In this document: one piece after another, positions 47,501 to 55,903 of the stretch
How the letters are laid out: each line of letters begins with the position of its first letter
Position numbering within the stretch: the first letter of the stretch is position 1
NCBI RefSeq assembly: GCF_019977735.1
Contig: NZ_AP025018.1
Coordinates: 2,914,001-2,978,000 of the forward strand
DNA length: 64,000 nt
Direction: 5' to 3'
Origin: Calothrix sp. PCC 7716
Lineage (GTDB): Bacteria; Cyanobacteriota; Cyanobacteriia; Cyanobacteriales; Nostocaceae
Program-made: the position numbers and the translations under genes
Notes under the pieces: model-generated
Told to the model about the DNA's origin: nothing
Seen by the model: the letters and a program-made list of their open reading frames with translations, nothing else
The model's database searches: none

Positions 47501-48304
47501 ATAGCAGTTACAGATAACTTAAATTTTGGTAGTCCAGAAAAACCCATAGGTTACTGGCAATTATCAGAAGCTTGTCGAGGTTTAGCAGAAGGTTGTCGCG
47601 AATTAGAAACTCCTGTCACCGGTGGAAACGTTTCTCTATATAATGAGACACTTGACTCACAGGGAAATCCACAAGCAATTTATCCAACACCTGTAGTGGG
47701 AATGGTCGGTGCAATAGGCAATTTAAACAATATTTGTGGTCAAGCTTGGCAAAAACCAGGTGATGTAATTTACTTATTAGGTGTAACCGTACAATCTAAA
47801 ACCGAACTAGGAGCATCAGAATATTTAGCGACAATTCATAATACTATTGCTGGTAAACCGCCACGTATCGATTTTGATTTAGAACGTCAAGTCCAAAAAG
47901 TTTGCCGTGAAGGAATTCATTTTAATTGGATACGTTCAGCACATGACTGTGCGGAAGGTGGTTTAACTGTAGCACTTGCAGAATGTTGTATTGCCTCCAA
48001 ATGCGGCGCCACTATAGAATTACCATCCAATGACATAGCTAATATACGCTTTGATGAATTGCTGTTTGGAGAAAGTGGCGCCAGAATAGTAGTCTCTGTA
48101 CCACCAGAACTACAAATAGAATGGGAATCATACATAAATAAAAACTTGGCTAATCATTGGCAAAAACTAGGAAAAGTCGGTAATTGCGACACTGGTTTAC
48201 AGGTAACAACATCTGATAACCAAACTTTAATCAGAGTTACGATCGAAGAAATCAGCTCAAACTTTCTTAACGCTATCGAACGAAGACTTTTAATAGAGTG
48301 CTGA
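44513..48304 (+). CDS. purL: phosphoribosylformylglycinamidine synthase PurL, intein-containing
   Basis: A 1263-residue precursor: PurL residues 1-159, an intein 160-641, and PurL 642-1263. The joined exteins make 781 residues, the normal length of the small PurL subunit, which turns FGAR into FGAM with ATP and ammonia supplied by PurQ/PurS. PurL motifs: [48 protein letters not shown], then the broken [18 protein letters not shown]; downstream [33 protein letters not shown]. The intein sits in a conserved active-site strand, so splicing is needed for activity. purF follows on the same strand 400 bases on, separated by repeats. Confidence 0.95.
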   Translation: MTVSSQPPFSPQEIASEGIKPEEYQEIFNRLGRHPNKAELGMFGVMWSEHCCYKNSRPLLKQFPTTGKRILVGPGENAGVVDIGDGLQLAFKIESHNHPSAVEPFQGAATGVGGILRDIFTMGARPIAVLNSLRFGSLEDSRTQRLFQGVVAGISHYGNCLVGTETLVWRDHTGVHVDTIGNFVESRLHSNLTTLEISDEEAVETLSIDPITHKSCWQRVRRVFKRRTQTLVKVNTCLGRSLTITPDHPMFVKSNTGWDILPAQNLEVGQELAILTSLPQDISSDTEVPELDLLSTLNLEDGSGKDVYVQLPPCWQATDIVRTALQLIEPKAVNRHQYTKNGGFPLSHFLKLENLFGVTRNEVCLFRRGKANYARATIQPDDKFARLLGYYLSEGCVSQNGNTFKIIFTFAHHELEYVDDVADGLQNLGLRPCVEKRVSTIAVYATSWLLGHVLKNVWQCGIGASSKAIPDFVFLWPHHLQKEVLKGLLRGDGSLTTKTNGNHAKISFATASRKLFEQTVLLVQSQGAIPYIYLRSATETQIKGRKHVRLPLWELEVSNFAGLKALTGVFSEERNTKLATALARYNGTKYSFPRFTQSSEDVVSVKIKGIETQKVSECDVYDVEVDNTHLFVTTSGIITHNCVGVPTVGGEVYFDPAYSGNPLVNVMALGLMETPEIVKSGASGFGNPVLYVGSTTGRDGMGGASFASAELSAESMDDRPAVQVGDPFLEKSLIEACLEAFKTGAVVAAQDMGAAGITCSTAEMAAKGGVGIEFDLDKVPVRETGMVPYEYLLSESQERMLFVAHKGREQELIDIFHRWGLHAVVAGTVIEEPIVRILFKGEIAALIPASALAENTPLYERVLLKEPPEYAQKAWEWTPEKLPSCTASGIEVQGKKLSWNDVLLTLLDTPTIASKRWVYSQYDHQVQNNTVMLPGGADAAILRLRPLEGVQNSTFYKGVAATVDCNPRYVYLDPYEGAKAVVAEAARNLSCVGAEPIAVTDNLNFGSPEKPIGYWQLSEACRGLAEGCRELETPVTGGNVSLYNETLDSQGNPQAIYPTPVVGMVGAIGNLNNICGQAWQKPGDVIYLLGVTVQSKTELGASEYLATIHNTIAGKPPRIDFDLERQVQKVCREGIHFNWIRSAHDCAEGGLTVALAECCIASKCGATIELPSNDIANIRFDELLFGESGARIVVSVPPELQIEWESYINKNLANHWQKLGKVGNCDTGLQVTTSDNQTLIRVTIEEISSNFLNAIERRLLIEC
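44990..46435 (+). mobile_element. intein with LAGLIDADG homing endonuclease in purL
   Basis: 482 codons in frame. The splicing blocks are complete: Cys1 in CLVGTETLV (block A), [10 protein letters not shown] with TxxH (block B), [15 protein letters not shown] (block F) and GIITHN followed by extein Cys (block G). The endonuclease motifs are [10 protein letters not shown] (block C), KAIPDF (block D) and [11 protein letters not shown] (block E), each with its acidic residue (Glu, Asp). All residues for class 1 splicing and for DNA cleavage appear intact, so it may be an active homing element. Confidence 0.95.
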
Positions 48305-48510
48305 GTAGAAAGTGCTGAGTGCTGAGTATAGTTAGGAGTTAGGAGTTAGGAGTTAGGAGTCAGAAGTTAGGAGTTAGGAGTTAGGAGTTAGGAGTCAGGA
48401 GTTAGGAGTTAGGAGTTAGGAGTTAGGAGTCAGGAGTTAGGAATGAAGAATAGTAGTTTCAACTGATCACTCAGCACTCAGCACTCAGCACTCAGCACTC
48501 ATCACTAAAA
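48305..48510. repeat. GTGCTGA / GGAGTTA / ACTCAGC composite STRR
   Basis: GTGCTGAGTGCTGAG, then about 16 GGAGTTA or GGAGTCA units, then CACTCAGCACTCAGC arms; the outer arms are complementary. One of the longest arrays in the window, between purL and purF. Confidence 0.9.
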
Positions 48511-48701
48511 ATTCATCACTTTTAACTGATTTTGCGGTACTGTTTTAATGGATGGTTAAGAAATATTTAATTATTCTTCCACCACTACCGAACGGAATAT
48601 TTTTGCATTTTTCCAAATTTCTTAAGTTTTCTCAGTTTTCCCGAACTGGGCAATTGTTCATCGTTGTGACCGACATCTTATCATCAGGAGCATATAAGCG
48701 C

Positions 48702-50198
48702 ATGGTTCCCAATCATCCCGTCACTTCGGATTGCGATTTCCAATCTACCAACGAGGATAGCAACTATAATGAACGACCCGACAAGCCAGAAGAAGCTTGT
48801 GGAGTTTTTGGCATTTACGCACCCGATGAGGATGTTGCCAAGCTGACTTATTTCGGATTGTACGCACTGCAACACCGAGGTCAAGAATCAGCAGGTATTG
48901 CTACGTTTCTTGGTGACACAGTTCATTTATACAAAGACATGGGTCTAGTATCCCAAGTCTTTAACGAATCGGTTTTAAGCGAACTGCCTGGTACAATTGG
49001 TGTCGGTCACACGCGCTATTCCACTACAGGTTCTAGTCGTAAAGTCAATGCTCAACCTGCTGTTGTAGATACGCGGTTAGGTAAATTAGCTTTAGCACAC
49101 AATGGCAATTTAGTCAATACTGTAAAATTGCGTGACGAACTTGTAAAAGACAGTATTAACTTGGTGACAACAACTGACTCCGAAATGATAGCGTATGCAA
49201 TCGCGCAGGAGGTAGGCGCCGGATTAGACTGGTTAGATGGCGCCATCAAAGCATTTCATCGTTGTGAAGGTGCATTTAGTTTAGTAGTGGGTACACCAGT
49301 AGGAATAATGGGTGTACGTGACCCCAATGGTATTCGTCCACTTGTAATAGGTACAATTGGCTCTAATCCAGTTCGCTATGTATTATCATCAGAAACTTGT
49401 GGTTTAGATATAATTGGTGCCGATTATTTGCGTGATGTTGAGCCAGGTGAGGTTGTATGGATTACCGAAGCGGGATTAGCATCATACCATTGGAGCAAAA
49501 AGCCACAAAGAAAGCTATGCGTGTTTGAAATGATTTACTTTGCACGTCCTGATAGCTTAATGCACAACGAAACATTATATAGCTATCGAATGCGCTTAGG
49601 GCGCCGACTTGCTACTGAATCTCCAGTAGAAGCGGATATAGTATTTGGTGTACCAGACTCAGGAATACCTGCTGCAATTGGTTATTCCCAAGAATCAGGA
49701 GTTAAATACGCTGAGGGATTAATTAAAAATCGCTACGTTGGACGTACATTTATCCAACCGACACAAGCAATGCGTGAGTCGGGAATTAAAATGAAACTTA
49801 ACCCACTCAAAGATGTTCTGGTTGGCAAGAGAGTGATAATTATTGATGACTCGATTGTGCGAGGTACAACTAGCCGTAAACTAGTAAAAGCTTTGCGTGA
49901 CGCAGGCGCCATCGAAGTGCATATGCGAATATCCTCACCTCCAGTCACTCACCCTTGTTTCTACGGTATAGATACAGACACTCAAGACCAGCTAATTGCC
50001 GCACGCTTGTCTGTAGAAGAAATTCGCAAACAACTAGAAGTTGATAGTCTTGCTTACCTCAGTTGGGAAGGAATGCTAGAAGAAACCCAAGAAGACACCA
50101 ACAGCTTTTGTTCAGCATGTTTCACAGGTGACTACCCTGTAGCTATACCCGAACAAGTCAAACGCACAAAACTAGTCCTAGAAAAAGTTACAGTCTAA
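48702..50198 (+). CDS. purF: amidophosphoribosyltransferase PurF
   Basis: About 498 residues. First committed step of purine synthesis: PRPP plus glutamine to phosphoribosylamine. The N-terminal nucleophile Cys is in EEACGVFGIYAPDED near residue 32, so a short propeptide is removed. Glutaminase motifs: LQHRGQESAGIA, GVGHTRYSTTGSS, AHNGNLVN. The PRTase domain has the PRPP loop VIIIDDSIVRGTTSRKLV. The open frame extends 50 codons upstream, but ATG 48702 has AGGAG 11 bases before it and gives the usual length. Cys residues near the end (DTNSFCSACFTGDYP) fit the 4Fe-4S cluster ligands of the B. subtilis-type enzyme. Confidence 0.96.
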   Translation: MVPNHPVTSDCDFQSTNEDSNYNERPDKPEEACGVFGIYAPDEDVAKLTYFGLYALQHRGQESAGIATFLGDTVHLYKDMGLVSQVFNESVLSELPGTIGVGHTRYSTTGSSRKVNAQPAVVDTRLGKLALAHNGNLVNTVKLRDELVKDSINLVTTTDSEMIAYAIAQEVGAGLDWLDGAIKAFHRCEGAFSLVVGTPVGIMGVRDPNGIRPLVIGTIGSNPVRYVLSSETCGLDIIGADYLRDVEPGEVVWITEAGLASYHWSKKPQRKLCVFEMIYFARPDSLMHNETLYSYRMRLGRRLATESPVEADIVFGVPDSGIPAAIGYSQESGVKYAEGLIKNRYVGRTFIQPTQAMRESGIKMKLNPLKDVLVGKRVIIIDDSIVRGTTSRKLVKALRDAGAIEVHMRISSPPVTHPCFYGIDTDTQDQLIAARLSVEEIRKQLEVDSLAYLSWEGMLEETQEDTNSFCSACFTGDYPVAIPEQVKRTKLVLEKVTV

Positions 50199-50233
50199 TA
50201 CTGTTGCAATTTATCTTGTAAAATCATGTTTTG

Positions 50234-50259
50234 TGGAATGGGCATCCTTGCCCGTTCCA
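50234..50259. repeat. TGGAATGGGCATCC hairpin
   Basis: TGGAATGGGCA-TCCT-TGCCCGTTCCA: a small dispersed dyad, with related forms near 22.99, 35.28 and 38.23 kb. Confidence 0.7.
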
Positions 50260-50282
50260 TCTGAATACTTCTAAAAACAACA

Positions 50283-50326
50283 AGAGCATCTCAATTATGC
50301 TTGTGCAGAATTGAAATGCTCTTGAA
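50283..50326 (+). terminator. hairpin after purF
   Basis: AGAGCATCTCAATT and AATTGAAATGCTCT pair around a 12-base loop, with no strong T-run. Probable transcript end for purF. Confidence 0.55.
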
Positions 50327-50443
50327 GTGACAGTAAATTTTTATTATCAAAAATGGGCCAAGATTTTATATAACCTGAACCATTATTGCAATTAAATTTC
50401 TATCTATGATGAATTTACTTAAAATGACCTTAAACCAGGAATT

Positions 50444-50755
50444 TTAATATCTGTTATTACGGAAGTTGCCTCTGCGGTCTCCACCACCACCACCAAATGA
50501 ACCTCTGTTGTTCTCTCTTGGTTTAGCTTTATTAACCTTGAGGTCTCGTCCCATCCATTCAGCACCGTCAAGAGCTTCAATAGCAGCTGCTTCTTCAGCT
50601 TCTGTACTCATCTCAACGAAACCAAAGCCACGAAGACGACCGGTTTCTCGGTCTGTGGGTAGTTGAACTCGCTTTACAGTACCATACTCTTGGAATACAG
50701 CATTTAAGTTTTCTTCTGTAACCTCATAGGAGAGGTTGCCTACATAAATTGACAT
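50444..50755 (-). CDS. rbp: RRM-type RNA-binding protein (cyanobacterial Rbp)
   Basis: A 103-residue protein: one RRM (about 1-80) with RNP2 IYVGNL and RNP1 RGFGFVEM, then a Gly/Arg/Asn-rich tail (SFGGGGGDRRGNFRNNRY). Cyanobacterial Rbp proteins of this form are often cold-induced and bind mRNA; some localise photosystem mRNAs at thylakoids. The usual neighbour rpsU is absent. The 5' leader folds into a stem that covers the ribosome binding site, which suggests control at translation. Confidence 0.94.
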   Translation of the reverse strand: MSIYVGNLSYEVTEENLNAVFQEYGTVKRVQLPTDRETGRLRGFGFVEMSTEAEEAAAIEALDGAEWMGRDLKVNKAKPRENNRGSFGGGGGDRRGNFRNNRY

Positions 50756-50763
50756 CTATTTTT

Positions 50764-50802
50764 CTCCGAAATTAAGCATGTTTAGAGATCTAGATTTCGG
50801 AG
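50764..50802 (-). promoter_or_regulatory. leader hairpin masking the rbp ribosome binding site
   Basis: Minus-strand mRNA: CTCCGAAAT pairs perfectly with ATTTCGGAG around a 21-base loop. The 3' arm contains the GGAG ribosome binding site, eight bases before the rbp ATG. It could be a thermosensor or an autoregulatory site. Confidence 0.65.
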
Positions 50803-50971
50803 AAAAGTCCGTGAATAGTGAAAACAAACGTGGTCGTCCGAATTAAGTCTCGTCAGCAATTATAGCACAGTTTGCTTCTTCTCAAGGTGAATAGAGTGAA
50901 ATCTATTTCTCTACGTACTCCGTGTCTCTGTGGTAAATAGATATACGCTTCACAATTTTTCACAATGAAGA

Positions 50972-51253
50972 CTAGCTTCGCTGCAAAAACTCAATATTTG
51001 GTATTAATGGGTCTGAAACAACACCTACACCAATAAAACCCCAACGTTTTAGTATACCTGGAACTTGGCTATTGGAAACCATCTCAATTCCTAAACGACT
51101 TGCATATTCAGAGGCGTGGGTATTGAGATAGCTCAAAGCGTCGTATTGCTCTTTAAATAACAGCAAGTAACTTGATTCGTTTTCATGAGGACGCGCTGCC
51201 AAGTACTTACCGTCAGTTTTAGAACGCATTATATAGTAAAAATCGAGAGCCAT
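50972..51253 (-). CDS. hypothetical cyanobacterial protein
   Basis: About 93 residues from ATG 51253 (MALDFYYIMRSKTDGKYLAAR). The frame is open further upstream, but that part is ACTCAGC repeat sequence. The rest (SSYLLLFKEQYDALSYLNTHA, VPGILKRWGFIGVGVVSDP) is a compact mixed protein with no signal or membrane segment. I recognise no domain. It is bounded upstream by a long repeat array, so its promoter is not evident. Confidence 0.6.
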   Translation of the reverse strand: MALDFYYIMRSKTDGKYLAARPHENESSYLLLFKEQYDALSYLNTHASEYASRLGIEMVSNSQVPGILKRWGFIGVGVVSDPLIPNIEFLQRS

Positions 51254-51259
51254 AATATT

Positions 51260-51388
51260 ATAGTGCTGAGTAGAAAGTGCTGAGTGCTGAGTAGATGATA
51301 TAGTGCTGAGTAGAAGAGGAGCGGAGTTATTACTCAGCACTCAGTACTCAGTACTCAGCACTCAGCACTCATTACTCAGCACTCATTA
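51260..51388. repeat. GTGCTGAGT and ACTCAGC arrays
   Basis: Several GTGCTGAGTAGA units followed by about seven ACTCAGC or ACTCAGT units; the arms are complementary. Confidence 0.85.
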
Positions 51389-52435
51389 CTAATTGAGGTC
51401 TTCGAGTTTGATGCGTGGGTCTGCGGCTTTGAGCAGTAAGTCGGCTATTAAGTTGCCTATAATTAACAGAACGGCGCCCATAACCAAGCTTGCCATTAGT
51501 AAATATAAATCTTGAGCTTGTAATGCCTGTAATGTTAACCTACCCAAACCGGGCCAATTGAAGAAATATTCTGCAATAAAGGCGCCATTCAATAAACCAG
51601 CTAGCTCAAACCCTAAAAGAGTAATTAGCGGGTTGATAGCATTGCGAAGCGCATGAACATAGATAACACGGTTTTCTGGTAAACCTTTCGCACGCGCTGT
51701 TTGAATATAATCTTGTCGTAGTACATCAAGTAGTTCACCACGGGTAATGCGTTGTAACCCAGCAAAGCTAGTAACACTCAAGGCAATTGTGGGTAAAAAC
51801 ATATGCCAAACAATGTCAATAAATTTACCAAATATATTTAATTCATCGTGGTAAATACTCGTCATACCCCCTACCGGAAACAAGGGAGCAGTAATTTGAG
51901 CAAATATTAATAGTATGAGCGCAGTCACAAAACTAGGAAAACCTTGCCCAGCATAACTAATTACCTGCAAAATTCTGTCGGCAGCACGATTTTGCTTCAC
52001 AGCAGCAAAAATACCTAGAGGAATTGCAATTGCCCAAGTTAGGACTAACGAGGAAATAGCTAAATATAGTGTCGCTGGTACCCGTTCCCATAACAACGAC
52101 GAAACCGAACGCTGATAAACAAAACTTTGTCCAAAGTCCCCTTTCGTAATAATTCGTCGTAACCACAGGAAAAATTGCTCAAACCATGACTTATCCAAAC
52201 CAAACTGGCGTTTTAGCTCCGCAATTCGTTCTGGCGAAATTTTCGGATTTTGCCGCAATGTATCCAAATAATCACCAGGCGACAATTGAATAATGATAAA
52301 AGATAATGCAGACGCAAAAAATAAAGTGAACAGCGCTTGAGTCACACGCTTAATGATATATACAAAAGTATCACTTGTTATAAATCTTATTATTGAATCT
52401 TTTCCCGATTCCCAAGAAACCCTGCTTGCTGTCAT
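51389..52435 (-). CDS. ABC transporter permease, DppB/OppB type
   Basis: A 348-residue inner-membrane permease for peptide or nickel-type importers. The N-terminal helix is followed by the family motif FIIIQLSPGDYLDTLR, the long periplasmic loop, and five more helices. The EAA coupling loop reads YIQTARAKGLPENRVIYVHALRNAINPL, and the C-terminal region has FNWPGLGRLTLQALQAQD. Cyanobacteria often keep such a permease apart from its DppC, ATPase and binding-protein partners, as here. Substrate unknown. Confidence 0.92.
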   Translation of the reverse strand: MTASRVSWESGKDSIIRFITSDTFVYIIKRVTQALFTLFFASALSFIIIQLSPGDYLDTLRQNPKISPERIAELKRQFGLDKSWFEQFFLWLRRIITKGDFGQSFVYQRSVSSLLWERVPATLYLAISSLVLTWAIAIPLGIFAAVKQNRAADRILQVISYAGQGFPSFVTALILLIFAQITAPLFPVGGMTSIYHDELNIFGKFIDIVWHMFLPTIALSVTSFAGLQRITRGELLDVLRQDYIQTARAKGLPENRVIYVHALRNAINPLITLLGFELAGLLNGAFIAEYFFNWPGLGRLTLQALQAQDLYLLMASLVMGAVLLIIGNLIADLLLKAADPRIKLEDLN

Positions 52436-52461
52436 AATGATAATTTAATAGTTAATAGTAG

Positions 52462-52520
52462 GGTGCGTGACGCTAATAAAAAATTCTAACGTAGTTAAAA
52501 GACTCGTAGCGTCACGCACC
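52462..52520. repeat. GGTGCGTGACGCTA inverted repeat
   Basis: GGTGCGTGACGCTA at 52462-52475 and TAGCGTCACGCACC at 52507-52520 form a perfect 14-bp stem with a 31-base loop. A dispersed cyanobacterial dyad, between apt and the permease gene. Confidence 0.85.
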
Positions 52521-52543
52521 AGTCAATATATTGTGACAATGAT

Positions 52544-53062
52544 TTAATACTCAACGAGCGAGATAATCGGTACATTTGGTAAAGACGCTCGCCCGTTTAA
52601 GTCCTGTAGCTCGATAATAAACCCAAATCCCACCAGATTGCAGCCGCACAACTGTAACAGTTTAGCGGTCGCAGCAGCAGTACCACCAGTTGCAATTAAA
52701 TCGTCTACGATTAAAACTTTGCAATCTGGTTGAATAGCATCCTGATGGATTTCCAAACAGTCAGTACCATATTCTAATTGGTACTCGATAGAATGGACGG
52801 CACTTGGCAATTTGCCTGGTTTACGTACCGGAATAAAACCAGCACCTAATTCGTATGCTAAAGGAGTACCAAAAATGAATCCCCGTGATTCCATGCCTAC
52901 TACGTAATCGACTGTTAAGTTTGCGTCAATACATCTTTGTTTCAGTAAATCTATGGTGTATCGTAATCCCTTCGCATCACGCAGTAATGTTGTAATATCC
53001 CGAAATACAATACCTGGCTTAGGAAAATCTGGGATGTCCCGAATTAATGACTTTAAATCCAT
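52544..53062 (-). CDS. apt: adenine phosphoribosyltransferase
   Basis: About 172 residues; salvages adenine to AMP with PRPP. Start [20 protein letters not shown] is the classical Apt N-terminus, so ATG 53062 is chosen over one six codons upstream. [10 protein letters not shown] and the PRPP loop [17 protein letters not shown] are intact. Cytoplasmic enzyme; adds to the purine genes in the window but is not linked to them. Confidence 0.95.
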   Translation of the reverse strand: MDLKSLIRDIPDFPKPGIVFRDITTLLRDAKGLRYTIDLLKQRCIDANLTVDYVVGMESRGFIFGTPLAYELGAGFIPVRKPGKLPSAVHSIEYQLEYGTDCLEIHQDAIQPDCKVLIVDDLIATGGTAAATAKLLQLCGCNLVGFGFIIELQDLNGRASLPNVPIISLVEY

Positions 53063-53514
53063 ACAATCAAATCCATACAATATATTTAATTAAATCAGTT
53101 GATGTTGGCGCCGAAGCGTTAAATATACGGATGGCGTCATCTCGTCAAATCGTCCATTATAACGGTATTCGTTTGATTTGCGGACTCCGTTACACTCTTA
53201 TCATTGACGATTAACCCAATCTACACGAAGCTAGGGATGGAACAACCCACCCCGCTCATAGCAATCAAACAGGAATCATAATGAATGATGCAGGTAAGAT
53301 GTAGCTTTATTCGTCAGATGTGATAACGAAAGTGGGTAAACTATGTAATAAAAACATTGATTCCTTGTATACGGAAACCTTTCAATCGAATGAGTAACTA
53401 ATGTATATATCAGGCAGTGCTTTGTCGTCGCTCCCAGGAGGGTGTAAAGGTTAACGCTTGGGTATCTTTAAGTAGTTTTATGTAGTCATATGCAGCCTTG
53501 TAGTGGTATTTATA
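53063..53514. other. intergenic region upstream of DUF3038 gene
   Basis: About 450 bases between divergent genes. Nothing recognisable except one GGCGCC (53108) and an isolated purine-rich CCCAGGAGGGTGTAAAGG near 53436, which lies too far from the ATG to be its ribosome binding site. No tRNA or repeat family. Confidence 0.5.
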
Positions 53515-54147
53515 ATGAATGTCTCAGCTAGTTTAACGCCCTATAACCATAATTCAATGCCGTCGTCGCTTCCGATGATTTTGGACACTTTACCAGAACC
53601 AGCGATTGAGGGACAAGATTGTCCCCGTCGAACTCGGTTGCAAATCGACCTAATTTTACTCGCGATTGAAGCTTTAGAGCTAGGAGGTTCTGAAGCAATT
53701 TTGGCTTTTGCTGAAGAATTAGACCTCAAAGGTATTATTAAAGACCGAGTAAATCTGTGGCGAATGCGTAGCAGTAACCCAATGCGAAGAGCGCATATAC
53801 GGCGCCCTTTAACTATTATGGAAGCAAAAGCCTTAGTAGTAATAGCCTGTTACATTGCACGTCGCTTAACAGTTACAATTCGCCAATTGCTGATGATATA
53901 CCAGCAAATGACCGATAAACAAATACCACTCGAACAAAATCTTAGGTTATCGAACTACTTAGAAAGGTTCCGCGCGCATTTCAAAAGCCGCATGAATCCA
54001 CGTCGTACGTCGGGTGTATTATCTGTAACTAGCGACGAAAAACTTGATGAGCTAGCAATTGATTTGCTGGGCAAATTATTATTTTGTACCGGAACTGCTG
54101 GAATGCAACGGTTTTGGATTAGCCTTTTTGACGGTGAAGTGAATTAA
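53515..54147 (+). CDS. DUF3038 protein
   Basis: About 210 residues, a family found in cyanobacteria. PRRTRLQIDLILLAIEALELGGSEAIL, KDRVNLWRMRSSNPMRR and LTIMEAKALVVIACYIARRL are its conserved blocks. It is helical and cytoplasmic, with a basic patch. The next gene, DUF4335, begins four bases after the stop, and the two families commonly occur together, so they probably act in one process; that process is unknown. ATG 53515 is preferred over a start four codons upstream. Confidence 0.85.
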   Translation: MNVSASLTPYNHNSMPSSLPMILDTLPEPAIEGQDCPRRTRLQIDLILLAIEALELGGSEAILAFAEELDLKGIIKDRVNLWRMRSSNPMRRAHIRRPLTIMEAKALVVIACYIARRLTVTIRQLLMIYQQMTDKQIPLEQNLRLSNYLERFRAHFKSRMNPRRTSGVLSVTSDEKLDELAIDLLGKLLFCTGTAGMQRFWISLFDGEVN

Positions 54148-54151
54148 AATT

Positions 54152-55675
54152 ATGAATATTCAAAGAAAATATAGTTTACCCAATTGCACCCTGCTTCTCG
54201 AAGGTTTAAGCGACGCATCGAAAGCCACACATTTTCAAGAAATGCGTCCAGAACTATCTATATTAGTTAATGTAGAATGCTATTTATCTGGTTTAAAGCA
54301 ACCCCTAGTTGGTGGACGTGAATTTTTTGAAAACTTAGTACGTGTAGTTAGTGGTTATGCACAAGAGTTCTTGAGCAATGTTCCAAACCCACTCGCGGAA
54401 AATAAAGATACTGACATAGTACAACTGCACACAATTGATAGCAATCGCCACAAATTAATTGTTAGTTCAGAAACTGTTCATGTTGACTCTTTTAATTCTG
54501 ATATTAAAATGCCCGTTGAAATCGAACTTAATACAGTACAATTGTTCGATTTAGTTGAAGCGGTAGACCAATTTTTTGCGGATACCCAAACACTACCAGA
54601 ATTAACTTTAGCCCTTCAATCATCTCGACGTCCAGGTGGCGCCAGTGACTCTGTAACAAAACAGATTGTACCAGCAACAGTAGGGTTATCGAGTTTAGCG
54701 GCAGCAGCGCTTGCATTTAGCTTAATTCCCACACCGCAACCAAGGGTAGCACAACCCGAAGCTCAAAAAGACTCAAATAGTCTAACAGCGAATTCGACGC
54801 CAAATGTGGCAACTCCGGTTGGAGTTTCACCCACCCCAGTAGTAACCGATGCTGCAACTGTTCCCACACCTGGAATAACAGCAACTCCTACTCCTACTAT
54901 AGAGACTTTTTTGGCGCCGACTCCTGGAGTAACACCAACACCAACATCAACACCAACAGTTGCAGCGACTCCAGGTGTACCACAAGATATTGAGGCACTT
55001 TTAAAGACAGTTCCAGAAATAACCGACCCATCACAACTACGCGCATTAAATCGCCAATTATACAACCAAATTAACCCAGCTTGGGCAGGACGCGGCGCCT
55101 TAAATGAAGATGTAGTATTTCGTGTGGGTGTAGGAGCTGATGGTGCAATTCTTGGCTATAAACCAGTGAACAAAAATTCAAATGACGCAGTAAGTCAAAC
55201 ACCTTTACCCAATTTGCTTTACAACCCTGCAACAAGAAGTTTAGCAACAAATGAACCAATCGCTCAGTTTCGAGTTGTATTTAGAAAACAAGGAGTGTTA
55301 GAAGTTAGTCCTTGGTTGGGTTATTCTAAACCACCACAAGTAGTTGGCGAAAAAATTAAAGATGCAAATCAACTCAAAGAATTAAATACAAAACTATACG
55401 ATACGCTTCGTAATAGTTGGGGTGGTACGCCAAGCTTCAACACTGACTTAAAATACAGAGTAGCAGTGAATAAAGAAGGTGTAATTGCTGACTACGAACC
55501 ATTAAACAAAGGAGCTTTTGACTTTTACCGAGAAACTCCCCTGCCTAAAATTTTTAATGAAATCTACGGTTCTAATGTTGCTCCACCAGATACTAAGCAA
55601 CCTCTCGCTCACTACGAAGTTATATTTAAACCCAGTGGGACGTTAGAAATTCAACCTTGGGAAGGATATCAATAA
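54152..55675 (+). CDS. DUF4335 protein
   Basis: A 507-residue protein. The N-terminal part (about 1-180: YSLPNCTLLLEGLSD, LSILVNVECYLSGLKQPLVGG) is the conserved DUF4335 region. A short hydrophobic stretch (VGLSSLAAAALAFSLIPTP) could be a membrane anchor, followed by a Pro/Thr/Val-rich linker of about 80 residues. The C-terminus has two repeats, QLRALNRQLYNQINPAW then FRVGVGADGAILGYKPVNK, and QLKELNTKLYDTLRNSW then YRVAVNKEGVIADYEPLNK. Operon with DUF3038. Role unknown; the layout suggests a cytoplasmic domain tethered to an extracytoplasmic one. Confidence 0.82.
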   Translation: MNIQRKYSLPNCTLLLEGLSDASKATHFQEMRPELSILVNVECYLSGLKQPLVGGREFFENLVRVVSGYAQEFLSNVPNPLAENKDTDIVQLHTIDSNRHKLIVSSETVHVDSFNSDIKMPVEIELNTVQLFDLVEAVDQFFADTQTLPELTLALQSSRRPGGASDSVTKQIVPATVGLSSLAAAALAFSLIPTPQPRVAQPEAQKDSNSLTANSTPNVATPVGVSPTPVVTDAATVPTPGITATPTPTIETFLAPTPGVTPTPTSTPTVAATPGVPQDIEALLKTVPEITDPSQLRALNRQLYNQINPAWAGRGALNEDVVFRVGVGADGAILGYKPVNKNSNDAVSQTPLPNLLYNPATRSLATNEPIAQFRVVFRKQGVLEVSPWLGYSKPPQVVGEKIKDANQLKELNTKLYDTLRNSWGGTPSFNTDLKYRVAVNKEGVIADYEPLNKGAFDFYRETPLPKIFNEIYGSNVAPPDTKQPLAHYEVIFKPSGTLEIQPWEGYQ

Positions 55676-55903
55676 AAAGTGAAAAGTGCTGAGTGCTGAG
55701 TGCTGAGTGCTGAGTGCTGAGTGCTGAGTGCTGAGTTAGGAGTTAGGAGTTAGGAGTTTGAAGTTAGGAGTTGGGGAAGACATAAATTGTCATTCTGAGC
55801 GCAGCGAAGAATCTTTAAAATTTTAAGAAGTTATAGAGATGCTTCACTACGTTCAGCATGACATAGAAGGACACTCAGCACTCAGCACTCAGCACTCAGC
55901 ACT
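55676..55903. repeat. STRR arrays around a REP-like dyad
   Basis: GTGCTGA x7, GGAGTTA x4, then TGTCATTCTGAGCGCAGCGA facing TTCACTACGTTCAGCATGACA, then ACTCAGC x4. The central dyad is a widely dispersed bacterial palindrome. Confidence 0.88.

Noticed and set aside
48305-48510. STRR array as a CRISPR or satellite origin
   Set aside because: Units are seven bases long without spacers; this is the known heptamer repeat type.
48552-48701. 50-codon N-terminal extension of PurF
   Set aside because: ATG 48702 has a ribosome binding site and gives the usual short propeptide before the catalytic Cys.
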